Shown piece after piece: positions 50,094 through 57,953 of a stretch of DNA of 64,000 nt. Location of the stretch: assembly GCA_014763545.1 (NCBI GenBank), contig JACXVD010000008.1, positions 1-64,000 on the forward strand. Reading direction: 5' to 3'. Source of the DNA: Sphingomonadales bacterium. Lineage in GTDB: Bacteria; Pseudomonadota; Alphaproteobacteria; Sphingomonadales; Sphingomonadaceae. Numbering within the stretch: the stretch's first letter is position 1; each line of letters starts with the position of its first letter. The notes beneath the pieces are model-generated. The model worked only from the letters and a program-made list of their open reading frames with translations, made no database searches and was not told the DNA's origin. A program made the translations under genes and the position numbers.

Positions 50094-50591
50094 GGCAGCG
50101 TCGACGGGGGCAGGTGGCGCAAGACCGGTCGACCGGAGGCGTACGCCGCAATCGGTGGCGCCCAGAGCGGTGAAGATGTCGGCGAGTTCAAGACGGCGAA
50201 GCTGGGAACCGTATCTGCGGAAACAGCTGCGCGAGCCAAGCTGCAGGGCATCGAGCTCGGCGATCGGGAAATACGTTTGCAGCGCAGCGCCGCAGTTCAC
50301 ATCCTCAATCGTCACGGTCCAAACATAACCGCGGGGACCGCCGAGCGCGGCGTAACCCGCAAGGATATATTCGCGGCGCACCAGATCCTCGAGCGGGCGC
50401 ATCGCTTTGAACCTGCTGGTACCGCCCGGGACGGGATGGAGCGCATTCTTGCGCACAGCACGTTCGACGACGGCATGCCCGCGAGGCTGCTGGTTGACCG
50501 GTCGACCCGCTCGCTCAACATCGTGAGCCTCTACCATCCGACCAAGCAGGGTGCTGCCCGATCGAGTAAGCGTCGTAGTCGGAGGAAATGA
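50094..50591 (+). pseudogene. In-frame continuation of MuF: second nuclease-toxin-like domain after TAG
   Basis: The MuF frame stays open for 165 codons beyond its TAG: PEAYAAIGGAQSGEDVGEF, VSAETAARAKLQGIELGDREIRL, SAAVHILNRHGPNITA, RGVTRKDIFAAHQILERAH, PARLLVDRSTRSLNIVSLYHPTK, and a Lys/Arg-rich end. The H-x-x-x-R-H-G core followed by a helix and LNIVSLY strand is the pattern of phage barnase/EndoU-like nuclease domains. The only starts in frame are TTG at 50277 and a late ATG, so this is a readthrough product, a gene with a TTG start, or a toxin silenced by a nonsense mutation. Confidence 0.55.
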
Positions 50592-50689
50592 CCGCCGGCC
50601 TACATGCCCGAAGGCCCAAGGCTCTACGTCCGAAACGTGTGACGGCTGCCAGAGACATAATCCCGATCCCTTGCAAATTCAACAACTGC

Positions 50690-50704
50690 TTGGCGAATCG
50701 CCAA
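50690..50704. promoter_or_regulatory. 15-bp perfect palindrome in the leader of the protease/capsid operon
   Basis: TTGGCGAATCGCCAA, 7-bp arms around one base. It lies 45 bp before the probable late promoter block. The 218-bp stretch 50592-50809 otherwise holds no gene; a regulator-binding site is likely. Confidence 0.5.
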
Positions 50705-50734
50705 ACGCGCAGATATGGTTGGATTTAACGCGTC

Positions 50735-50776
50735 GCAGGCACCGGGGGGCGCCTGCATGTCGCCCGACAGGTAACG
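50735..50776 (+). promoter_or_regulatory. Probable late promoter, Mor-activated, of the protease/capsid/tail operon
   Basis: GCAGGC (50735-50740) and GCCTGC (50751-50756) form an inverted repeat followed by TGTCGCCCGACAGGTAACG (50758-50776). The last 19 bases match the block before the lysis operon at 16 of 19 positions, and the distance to the ATG is almost identical (34 against 33). Confidence 0.7.
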
Positions 50777-50809
50777 GCGAACCGCTGCCCCAATCTACGG
50801 CTGCTCATC

Positions 50810-51931
50810 ATGACGCAGCCGACACCCTCCTCTTCCGCCGACATTGCGGTGATTGCCAGCTCGATCGAGCTGGCGACCGAACAGGGGATCGTGGCGCGCA
50901 GCGTTTTGCTGTTGCCCTTCGGCGAGTTCTACGGCCGCGATGGACGCGGTCCATATCGCCTGGTCGATAGCAGCCATGCCGAGGAGGTCATCGCGGCCAC
51001 GCGCCAGTTCGCAGGCAATGCCGATCTGCTGATCAATTACGACCACCAGAGCGAATATGCCGCCACACCTGGCGTCGGCGGCCAGGCAAAGGCGGCGGGC
51101 TGGATCGATCCCGCTTCGCTCACCGTCGCCAGCGACGGCATTCGCGGCGATGTCGAATGGACCAAGCCCGCCGAGGCTGCGCTGCAGGCACGCGAGTATC
51201 GCTATCACTCGCCGCATTTTCGCGTTCACCCGAAAACGCGGCTGATCACGCGCCTGGTCAATGCCGGGCTGACCAATTCCCCCAATCTCGATCTTCCCGC
51301 ACTCGCCTCCCAGTTGGCGGGGCAATCCACCGAAGAAGAAGGTAACGACATGACCAAACCGGTACTTGCGGCGGCGCTTTCGTCGACCGCGCTGGCTGCA
51401 ATGCAGCTGACGGCCACTTCGCCCGACGACGAGGTGCTGGCCGCGATCGACAATCTGGTTGCCGACAAGGCCGAAGGAGAAAAGGTGCTGGCATCGGCCC
51501 GCACCGCGCTGGCGCTGGGCGCCGACGCCGACGGCGAGGCCGTGCTCGCCTCGATCGCCAGTGCCCGTAAGGCGGGCGAGCCGGACCCGGCGAAATATGT
51601 GCCGGTCGCCGCGCTGAAGGAAGTCAATGACCAGCTGGCCGAAATCCGCGAGGAAAAGGTTCTGGCAATGGTCGACCAGGCGGTGGCTGGTGGCAAGCTG
51701 ACCCCCGGCCAAAAGGACTGGGCGATCGCACTGGGCAAGAAGGATGTCGGCGAGCTGCAAAGCTTCCTCGGCACCGCGCCGACCTTCAAGGGCGGCAGCC
51801 TCATCGAAAGTAATGCGCCCGGCAGCGAGAAGACGAAGCTGACCGACGAAGAGCAGGCGATCTGCAGCCAGCTCGGCCTGTCCGAGGATGACTTCCTCAA
51901 ATCCCGCAAGTCCAACGAGGAGAACGCCTGA
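50810..51931 (+). CDS. Prohead protease I with scaffold region (Mu gpI/gpZ type)
   Basis: 373 residues. N-terminal protease domain (about 1-160): SVLLLPFGEFYGRDGRGPYRL, LINYDHQSEYAATPGVGGQAKAAGWID, REYRYHSPHFRVHPKT, ITRLVNAGLTNSPNLDLPAL, the Mu I-protein signature. C-terminal half is the helical scaffold (KEVNDQLAEIREEKVLAMVDQAVAGGKLTPGQKDWAIAL). Matures the head with gpT. Confidence 0.88.
   Translation: MTQPTPSSSADIAVIASSIELATEQGIVARSVLLLPFGEFYGRDGRGPYRLVDSSHAEEVIAATRQFAGNADLLINYDHQSEYAATPGVGGQAKAAGWIDPASLTVASDGIRGDVEWTKPAEAALQAREYRYHSPHFRVHPKTRLITRLVNAGLTNSPNLDLPALASQLAGQSTEEEGNDMTKPVLAAALSSTALAAMQLTATSPDDEVLAAIDNLVADKAEGEKVLASARTALALGADADGEAVLASIASARKAGEPDPAKYVPVAALKEVNDQLAEIREEKVLAMVDQAVAGGKLTPGQKDWAIALGKKDVGELQSFLGTAPTFKGGSLIESNAPGSEKTKLTDEEQAICSQLGLSEDDFLKSRKSNEENA
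51350..51931 (+). CDS. Scaffold protein from internal in-frame start (gpZ type)
   Basis: ATG at codon 181 of the protease gene, preceded by AGAAGAAGG at 7 bp, a strong ribosome site inside the gene. Gives a 193-residue product comprising the scaffold only, the same arrangement as I and Z in Mu. Confidence 0.65.
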   Translation: MTKPVLAAALSSTALAAMQLTATSPDDEVLAAIDNLVADKAEGEKVLASARTALALGADADGEAVLASIASARKAGEPDPAKYVPVAALKEVNDQLAEIREEKVLAMVDQAVAGGKLTPGQKDWAIALGKKDVGELQSFLGTAPTFKGGSLIESNAPGSEKTKLTDEEQAICSQLGLSEDDFLKSRKSNEENA

Positions 51932-52341
51932 TGGTCGCCCTGACCGAATCCCGCCTGACGCCCAAGCGTGACGGCCGCCGTTACTCGCGCGGTGCAGCCG
52001 CCGGGGTGAAAATTTTTGCCGGCGCGATCGTCGCGCTCAGTGCTGCGGGCTTCGCCACGCCCGGCGCAACCGCCGTGGGGCTGACGGCCGACGGGATCGC
52101 CGTGGACGATGTCGACAACACGAACGGTGCCAACGGTGCGCTGCAGGTCGAAGTCGAGAAGGGCACGTTCCGCTTTGCCAATTCGGCCGCGGGCGATGCC
52201 ATCACCGCCGCCGAGATCGGCGACACCGCCTACATCGTCGATGACCAGACCGTCGCCAAGACCGATGGCGGGGCCACCCGCTCGGTCGCCGGCAAGATCG
52301 TCGACGTGGACGCTCAGGGCGTCTGGATCGAAATCGCCTGA
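51931..52341 (+). CDS. Capsid-decoration-like protein
   Basis: 136 residues; beta-rich, with KIFAGAIVALSAAGFATPGATAVGLTADGIAVDDVDN and GDTAYIVDDQTVAKTDGG. The pattern (Ile/Ala-rich hydrophobic strand then repeated G-x-A turns) is that of small head-stabilising proteins placed before the major capsid gene. Family not assigned firmly. Confidence 0.6.
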   Translation: MVALTESRLTPKRDGRRYSRGAAAGVKIFAGAIVALSAAGFATPGATAVGLTADGIAVDDVDNTNGANGALQVEVEKGTFRFANSAAGDAITAAEIGDTAYIVDDQTVAKTDGGATRSVAGKIVDVDAQGVWIEIA

Positions 52342-52358
52342 TCGAAGGGATCTGACAG

Positions 52359-53255
52359 ATGAAAATTACCGGAACCGCACTGCAAACGCTCCATACAGCG
52401 TTCAATGCAAGCTTCCAGCGCGGGCTCGGCCAGGCCGAGACTTCATATCGCGCGATCGCAACCGTCATCAACAGTACCACGCGTGCGACCGAGTACGGCT
52501 GGCTCGGCAAGTTGCCGAAGATGCGTGAATGGCTCGGCGATCGCGTAATCAATGGGGTTCAGGCCCATGGTTATGCGATCAAGAACCGGGACTTCGAACT
52601 GACGATCGGCGTCGATCGCAACGATATCGAAGACGATCATCTCGGCGTTTATGCACCGCTGTTCGAAGAAATGGGCATGGCGACGGCCGCCCATCCCGAC
52701 GAAATGGTCTGGGAGCTGTGGCAGGCGGCCTTCGATACGCCTTGCTATGACGGTCAGAACTTCTTCGATACCGACCACCCGGTGCTCGATGCTGACGGTG
52801 CGAAAACCACCGTATCGAACATGCAGGCAGGCGCCGGCCCGGCATGGTTTCTCATCGACGATACCCGCGCCCTCAAGCCGCTCATTTTCCAGTCGCGCAA
52901 GTCCTTCGAATTCGTCGCGAAGGACAAGCCGACCGATGACAATGTCTTCAACAAGAAGGAATTCCAGTACGGCGTCGATGGCCGCGACAATGTCGGCTTC
53001 GGCTTCTGGCAGTTTTCCTTCGGCTCAAAGGCCGCGCTCGATGGCGACAATTACGGCGCTGCACGCGCCGCGATGCGGAACCTCAAGGGCGATTATGGCC
53101 GCAAGCTCGGCATTCGTCCGAAGACCCTCATCGTTCCGCCGAGCCTCGAAAAGAAGGGTCTGCAACTGATCAACGCGCAGAACGACGCTGCCGGTGCGAC
53201 GAACGTCTGGCAGGGCACCGCGAAGCTGATGGTCGCGGAGTGGCTCGATGGCTGA
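52359..53255 (+). CDS. Major head subunit (Mu gpT type)
   Basis: 298 residues with the gpT pattern: LHTAFNASFQRGLGQAE, EYGWLGKLPKMREWLGDRVINGVQAHGYAIKNRDFELTIGVDRNDIEDD, MGMATAAHPDEMVWEL, PCYDGQNFFDTDHPV, RPKTLIVPPSLE. Forms the HK97-fold capsid shell. Highest-confidence structural gene of the head module. Confidence 0.92.
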   Translation: MKITGTALQTLHTAFNASFQRGLGQAETSYRAIATVINSTTRATEYGWLGKLPKMREWLGDRVINGVQAHGYAIKNRDFELTIGVDRNDIEDDHLGVYAPLFEEMGMATAAHPDEMVWELWQAAFDTPCYDGQNFFDTDHPVLDADGAKTTVSNMQAGAGPAWFLIDDTRALKPLIFQSRKSFEFVAKDKPTDDNVFNKKEFQYGVDGRDNVGFGFWQFSFGSKAALDGDNYGAARAAMRNLKGDYGRKLGIRPKTLIVPPSLEKKGLQLINAQNDAAGATNVWQGTAKLMVAEWLDG

Positions 53256-53652
53256 TCCCAGGGGCCTGCGCGTCCGCGCGCTGCAGGATCGCCGTTTCCG
53301 CGGCGGGATCGAGTTCGGCAAGTCGCCGCGCGATCTGACCACTGCGGATTTCCGGCCCGGTCTCGACGGCGCGCGCCAGCTCGCAGCGATCGCAAGCGAC
53401 CCTCAGCTCGAATGCCATCTCGTGAGCGATGGTGACGAGCTCAAGGTCACTGCCGAGATGGTTGCCGAGCTCGAAGCGAAGATCGCCGACGGCGAGGACA
53501 ACGCCACGCTGCTTGTCGATATCCTGGGCGAACCGCCCGAGGACCAGACACCGGACAACGACGAGCCGCCCGCGGACGACAAGCCGGCGGCGACCGACAA
53601 GGCCCAGGGGGGCGCGAAGAAGGGCGGCGGATCCGCGAAGCCGGCCGGCTGA
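53248..53652 (+). CDS. Mu gp35-like protein
   Basis: 134 residues: RALQDRRFRGGIEFGKSPRDLTTADFRPG, then a short helical part, and an acidic/Lys-Gly-rich C-terminal tail (PPEDQTPDNDEPPADDKPAA). It lies directly after the capsid gene, as gp35 does in Mu; function unknown. Overlaps capsid stop by 8 bp. Confidence 0.65.
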   Translation: MADPRGLRVRALQDRRFRGGIEFGKSPRDLTTADFRPGLDGARQLAAIASDPQLECHLVSDGDELKVTAEMVAELEAKIADGEDNATLLVDILGEPPEDQTPDNDEPPADDKPAATDKAQGGAKKGGGSAKPAG

Positions 53653-53736
53653 CCTTCTACCAGGCGGCGGGAGATGAGTGGGCTCCCGTCGCCTGTCACC
53701 CCGCCGCCCGACCACGCCACATCCCGAGGAAGCCCA

Positions 53737-53798
53737 TCCTCAACCAGCGAAGCGACAGGACGAGCAGTCCTCAAGTAGCGAAGCGATAGGACAAGAAG
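53737..53798 (+). repeat. Two tandem 31-bp repeats before gp36 gene
   Basis: 53737-53767 and 53768-53798 share TCCTCAA-NN-AGCGAAGCGA-N-AGGAC-N-AG-N-AG, 26 of 31 positions identical. They fill the end of a 150-bp gap, one of the few gaps in the late operon, and stop 4 bases before the next ATG. Confidence 0.8.
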
Positions 53799-53802
53799 CA
53801 TC

Positions 53803-54225
53803 ATGCCCCTCTTTGCCGATCTTGCCGCGATGCAGGCGCGCTTCGAGGACCGCGATCTCCTCCAGCTGACCGACGACGACAATTCCGGGACAATCGACGC
53901 GGCGCGGATCGATGCTGCGCTGGATCGGTCCGACGCGCTCATCACCAGCTATCTCGCCGCGCGCTATCGCGACACCGCCAGCCTGCATGGCCACGCGCTG
54001 TTGACCGATATTGCCTGCGATTACGCCTTTGCGCTGTTGTGGCGCAGCGACCCGCCCGAATGGGTGGCCCAGCGCCGCAAGGATGCGGTCGCCCGGCTGA
54101 GGGATATCGCAGCCGGTACGATCAAGCTCGACCAGGGCGAGGAGGCGAATGCCGCCCGGCCCGGCCAGATCCTGGTATCGACCGATCCGCCCCGCTTCGG
54201 TCGTGACAAGCTGGCGGGTTACTGA
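53803..54225 (+). CDS. DUF1320 head-completion-type protein (Mu gp36 type)
   Basis: 140 residues: MPLFADLAAMQARFEDRDLLQLTDDD, IDAALDRSDALITSYLAARYRD, LTDIACDYAFALLW, RRKDAVARLRDIAAGTIKL. Matches the DUF1320 pattern of connector proteins. The stop overlaps the next start by one base. Confidence 0.82.
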   Translation: MPLFADLAAMQARFEDRDLLQLTDDDNSGTIDAARIDAALDRSDALITSYLAARYRDTASLHGHALLTDIACDYAFALLWRSDPPEWVAQRRKDAVARLRDIAAGTIKLDQGEEANAARPGQILVSTDPPRFGRDKLAGY

Positions 54226-54734
54226 TGGTCGCCGCGATCCGCATCACCAGCAAGGGCGGGCAGGAGATCGAACGTCGCCTGGCGCGCTTCGTCGCGGCGA
54301 ACGAGGACATCGATCCGTTGCTGAGCGGCTTCGGGCTGTATCTGGAAAGCAGCACGATCGAGCGCTTCGAATTCGAACGGGCGCCGGACGGGAGCCGCTG
54401 GAAACCGTCGATCCGCGCAAAGACCGAAGGTGGCAAGACGCTCTACAAAAGCCCCGGCGGCTTGAGGGACAGTATTACCCACCTGGTGCATTCGCGCAGC
54501 GTCGAAGTCGGTACGAACAAGATCTACGCCGGTGTCCATCAGCACGGTGCCACGATCCGTGCGAAGAATGGCGGGTACCTGGCATTTCGGCTGCCGGGTG
54601 GCCTGGGGTTCCGCAAGGTGAAGGAAGTCGAGATCCCGGCGCGGCCATTCCTCGGCTTGTCGGGCGAGGACGAAACCGAGCTTCTGGCGCTGACGGAAGA
54701 CTACGAGCGCGAAGCGCTGGGCGGTGCGGCATGA
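54225..54734 (+). CDS. Virion morphogenesis / tail-completion protein (gpG type)
   Basis: 169 residues of the phage_tail_S/virion morphogenesis family: LSGFGLYLESSTIERFEFERAPDGSRWKPSIRAKTEGGKTLYKSPGGLRDSI, EVGTNKIYAGVHQHGATIRAKNGGYLAF, IPARPFLGLS. In Mu, gpG lies before the protease; here it follows gp36. Confidence 0.82.
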   Translation: MVAAIRITSKGGQEIERRLARFVAANEDIDPLLSGFGLYLESSTIERFEFERAPDGSRWKPSIRAKTEGGKTLYKSPGGLRDSITHLVHSRSVEVGTNKIYAGVHQHGATIRAKNGGYLAFRLPGGLGFRKVKEVEIPARPFLGLSGEDETELLALTEDYEREALGGAA

Positions 54735-55264
54735 CGGGCGCGACAGTCCTTCTGATCGTGCTGGAGGTGCTGGGGGGCTGGCTACTGGCCGATTTCCTGA
54801 GCGGCTTCTTGCATTGGGTCGAAGATCGCTATGGTCGCGAGAGCTGGCCGCTCATCGGCAAAAAGGTGATCGGACCCAACCGCCAGCATCACAGCGAACC
54901 GCTGGCGTTCACCCGCACCGATCCAATCACCCGAAACTGGTCGGCTGCATTGGCGAGCTTCGTTCTCGCAATGCCCTTGCTGCTGCTGTTCGGGCCGCAT
55001 CTGTGGCTGGTGGTTGCTTTCATCGGTGGCTGCATTGCGAACGAGGTACATTACTGGGCGCACTTGCCGCATCGTGCGCCGGGGATCGTCCAGGCACTGC
55101 AAGTGGCTGGACTGTGCCAGTCCCGCCGGCAACATGCGCTCCACCATGCCGCGCCGCATCTCAGCAACTATTGCTCGCTGACCGATTGGCTCAATCCATG
55201 GCTCGATCGGATTGGCTTCTGGCATTTCCTAGAAAGGCTTCTGCCTAACAGGTGGCTGGCATGA
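54731..55264 (+). CDS. CarF/TMEM189-type lipid desaturase inside the tail operon
   Basis: 177 residues, four or so membrane helices. Conserved histidine pattern of the Kua/TMEM189/CarF family: GFLHWVEDRYG (His28), NRQHHSEP (His53, His54), NEVHYWAHLPH (His107, His111), QHALHHAAPH (His135, 138, 139, 143), and the signature YCSLTDWLNPWLDRIGFW. Known members (PEDS1, Myxococcus CarF) desaturate the alkyl chain of ether lipids to make plasmalogens. Coupled by ATGA overlaps to the gpG gene before and the gp37 gene after, so it is expressed with virion genes. Substrate here unknown. Confidence 0.85.
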   Translation: MTGATVLLIVLEVLGGWLLADFLSGFLHWVEDRYGRESWPLIGKKVIGPNRQHHSEPLAFTRTDPITRNWSAALASFVLAMPLLLLFGPHLWLVVAFIGGCIANEVHYWAHLPHRAPGIVQALQVAGLCQSRRQHALHHAAPHLSNYCSLTDWLNPWLDRIGFWHFLERLLPNRWLA

Positions 55265-55869
55265 TCGCGGCGACCGAACTGGCGATCATCGATGTGCTCA
55301 AGGCGGCCGGCGACGATGGGGTGCTGGGCTATCGCTATGTGGTGCTCGACACGTTCCCCGACGAGTTCGAGGAATATCTGCGCGAGATCCGCAATCTTCG
55401 TACGCCGGCGGCCTGGGCAGTGTTCCTCGGCCTGTCCGACGGCAGCGACGAGAGCGACGACGCAGGCTGGCATGGCAAGGCGCGCTTCGCGCTGGTTGTG
55501 GCGGCATCGAACCTGCGCAACGAGCAGCAGACGCGCCACGGTGACGGGTCGGTACCGGGTTCATACCAGCTGGCCATCGATGCCATTCGCCTGCTGACCC
55601 GCGACGATCTCGGGCTCGACCTGGTCGAGCCGATCACCGTTCGCGGTGCGCGCCTGGTCGCCCGTTCCGACCAGATGGTGAAGCAGAAGCTTTCCCTGAT
55701 GGCGATCGAGCTGGAATGCCGCCTGCCGCTCGGCGTGTTTGCCGATCCCGACGAAGGCGGCTTCCTCCAGCTGCATGTGGACTGGGACGTGCCGCCGTTC
55801 GGCAATGTCCTGCCGCCGCTGCCCGCGACCAATCCCGATGCCGCCGATCTGATCGAGGTGCCCCAATGA
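55261..55869 (+). CDS. DUF1834 tail-terminator-type protein (Mu gp37 type)
   Basis: 202 residues from the ATG at 55261: MIAATELAIIDVLKAAGDDGVLGYRY, RNEQQTRHGD, YQLAIDAIRLLTRDDLGLDLVEPITVRGARLVA. Position and pattern match gp37 of Mu. Overlaps the desaturase stop by 4 bp. Confidence 0.8.
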   Translation: MIAATELAIIDVLKAAGDDGVLGYRYVVLDTFPDEFEEYLREIRNLRTPAAWAVFLGLSDGSDESDDAGWHGKARFALVVAASNLRNEQQTRHGDGSVPGSYQLAIDAIRLLTRDDLGLDLVEPITVRGARLVARSDQMVKQKLSLMAIELECRLPLGVFADPDEGGFLQLHVDWDVPPFGNVLPPLPATNPDAADLIEVPQ

Positions 55870-56081
55870 AGACCGATTTCTCCGAAGCGCAGCTCCGCCC
55901 TGCCACTGGTCGCCGCGTGCGCCACCCCGATGGGCGCCTGATGGCGGAAGGCGGGGAGAGCGTTCCGTTCAACACATTTTACCGGCGCCTGCTCGACGCC
56001 GGGGATCTCGAACCGGTTCCGGCGGACAAGCCCACCAGCACCAGCAAGAAAACCTCTTCGAAGGGGAGTGACGACGCATGA
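55866..56081 (+). CDS. DUF2635 small protein (Mu gp38 type)
   Basis: 71 residues: QLRPATGRRVRHPDGRLMAEGGESVPFNTFYRRLLDAGDLEPV, the DUF2635 motif, then a Ser/Lys-rich tail. Always sits before the sheath gene. Confidence 0.78.
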   Translation: MKTDFSEAQLRPATGRRVRHPDGRLMAEGGESVPFNTFYRRLLDAGDLEPVPADKPTSTSKKTSSKGSDDA

Positions 56082-57553
56082 TCAACTTCGCGACCATCCC
56101 GGCTGATATTCGCACGCCGGGTCAGCATATCGAATTCGACGCCAGCCGCGCTGTCTCTGGCCTGCCTCCGATCGCCAACCGGGTGTTGCTGATCGGTCAG
56201 AAGCTGGCCGCCGGTGTCGTAAACCAGCTGACGATCCAGCCGATCGTGGAGGCAGGGCAGGCGGTCAACAAATTCGGCCAGGGATCCATGCTGGCCCGCA
56301 TGGCACAGGCATACAAAGCGGCCGATCGCTTCTCCCAGGTCGATGCCATCGCGCTCGACGATGCCGTTGGCGCGAATGCGGCAACGGGCACGATCACTGT
56401 CACCGGGCCGGCAACGGCAGCCGGCACGCTCGCCCTAATGGTTTCAGGCACCCGTATTCCGATCGCGGTGGCGAATGGTACCACGGCGATCAATGTCGCT
56501 GCAGCGATCGCCGCTGCGGTGAACGCCTTGCCCGACCTTCCCGTGACGGCTGCTGTTGGCGCCAATCCCAACGAGCATGTCGTCACCTTCACCGCCCGCA
56601 ACAAGGGCACAGCGGGCAATGAAATCGACCTCCGCCACAGCCATTATTCGGGCGAGGCGCTGCCGCGCGGTATCGCGCTGGCGATTGTCGCCATGGCCGG
56701 AGGGGCAGGTGACCCTGATATCGACGCCATCTGGCCGGTGATCGGCGACAATTCCTATCGCACGATCGTGGTGGGTTTCATCGATGCGCCGACCCATGCC
56801 AAGCTGAAGGCTGAACTCGACGATCGCTGGGGCGAGGCGCGGATGCTCGAAAGCGTCGCCTATGCCGCCAAGCCGGGAAGCCAGGGTGTGCTTGCGGCGC
56901 TGGGCGCCGGGTTGAACAGTGAACTGGTGACCGTTCTGGGCAGCGGATACAGCCCGAGCAGCCCGGCCGAGGTCGCCGCCAGCTATGCCGCTGCCTGCGG
57001 CTATCACAGCGCCATCGACCCGGCCCGCCCGCTCCAGACGCTGGAGGTCAAGGGTATGTTCGCTCCCAAGCCGAACCAGCAATTCACCCGTGCCCAACGC
57101 GAGGCCCTGCTGCGCGACGGTATCGCCACCTTCACTGCCGATCAGGGCGGAACCTGCCGGATCGAGCGTTCGATCACCACCTACCAGACCGACGAATTCG
57201 GGCTGGCCGACGTTGCCTGGCTCGATCTCGAAACGGTTACGACCACGGCCTATCTTCGGGCGAGTTTGCGCGGCCGGATCGCGCAGAAGTTCCCGCGGCA
57301 CAAGTTGGCCGGCGACGATGCGCGGTTCGGTGCCGGGCAGGCCGTCGTCACGCCGAAGATCCTGCGTGCCGAGCTGATCGCGCTCGCTCGCGACTGGGAA
57401 GAGGCTGGCCTGGTCGAAGGGTTGGACCAGTATGTCGCCGACCTGATTGTCGAGCGCGACGCTGGCGATCCGAACCGGGTCAACGCGCTGGTTCCGCCCG
57501 ACATCGTCAACCAGTTCCGCAGCTTCGCCGCCGCGATCCAGTTCCGCCTCTGA
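56078..57553 (+). CDS. Contractile tail sheath protein (gpL)
   Basis: 491 residues. Start IPADIRTPGQHIEFDASRAVSGLPPIANRVLLIGQ and C-terminus NRVNALVPPDIVNQFRSFAAAIQFRL are typical gpL ends. The variable outer domain lies in the middle (about 95-190). Shows that the phage has a contractile (myovirus) tail. Confidence 0.92.
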   Translation: MINFATIPADIRTPGQHIEFDASRAVSGLPPIANRVLLIGQKLAAGVVNQLTIQPIVEAGQAVNKFGQGSMLARMAQAYKAADRFSQVDAIALDDAVGANAATGTITVTGPATAAGTLALMVSGTRIPIAVANGTTAINVAAAIAAAVNALPDLPVTAAVGANPNEHVVTFTARNKGTAGNEIDLRHSHYSGEALPRGIALAIVAMAGGAGDPDIDAIWPVIGDNSYRTIVVGFIDAPTHAKLKAELDDRWGEARMLESVAYAAKPGSQGVLAALGAGLNSELVTVLGSGYSPSSPAEVAASYAAACGYHSAIDPARPLQTLEVKGMFAPKPNQQFTRAQREALLRDGIATFTADQGGTCRIERSITTYQTDEFGLADVAWLDLETVTTTAYLRASLRGRIAQKFPRHKLAGDDARFGAGQAVVTPKILRAELIALARDWEEAGLVEGLDQYVADLIVERDAGDPNRVNALVPPDIVNQFRSFAAAIQFRL

Positions 57554-57587
57554 GAGGCGAGCAAGACCCTTCTGAAAGGAGCATGAG

Positions 57588-57953
57588 ATGGCCAACAAGA
57601 ACCGCGTCGTCGGCCAGGTTAAGATCAAGGTCGACGGCCAGCTTTATCCGACCTCGGGCGAAGCCACGATGGAGATCGGCGGCCCGATGCGCGAGAACGT
57701 ACCGGGCGATTACGAAGCCGGTGCCTTCAAGGAAACCACCGCCCCGGCCAAATGCGAGGTCAGCCTGCTCTACAAGGGCGGCGTGAGCCTCGCGGCGATC
57801 CGGGCGATCGAGGATGCGACGATCACGCTCGAGACCGACAATGGCCAGACGTGGATCATGCGCAATGCCTATTGCAGCGAAGCACCCAGCTTCGGCCAGG
57901 ACGGCAAGGCCAAATGCGTCTTCGAAGGCCCGCCGGCGGAGGAAATGCTGTGA
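57588..57953 (+). CDS. Tail tube protein (gpM)
   Basis: 121 residues: RVVGQVKIKVDGQLYPTSGEATMEIGGPMRENVPGDYEAGAFKETTAPAKCEVSLLYKGG, the gpM signature. AAAGGAGC precedes the ATG by 4 bp. Partner of the sheath. Confidence 0.88.
   Translation: MANKNRVVGQVKIKVDGQLYPTSGEATMEIGGPMRENVPGDYEAGAFKETTAPAKCEVSLLYKGGVSLAAIRAIEDATITLETDNGQTWIMRNAYCSEAPSFGQDGKAKCVFEGPPAEEML

Noticed and set aside
49665-50537. A 290-codon minus-strand frame over the MuF 3' region
   Set aside because: The plus-strand frame has domain-like sequence through the TAG and beyond. The minus frame shows no family pattern and would be the only antisense gene in the late operon.
54731-55264. The desaturase as a host gene that interrupts the prophage
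   Set aside because: Four-base ATGA overlaps on both sides and unbroken Mu gene order around it show that it is part of the phage late operon.
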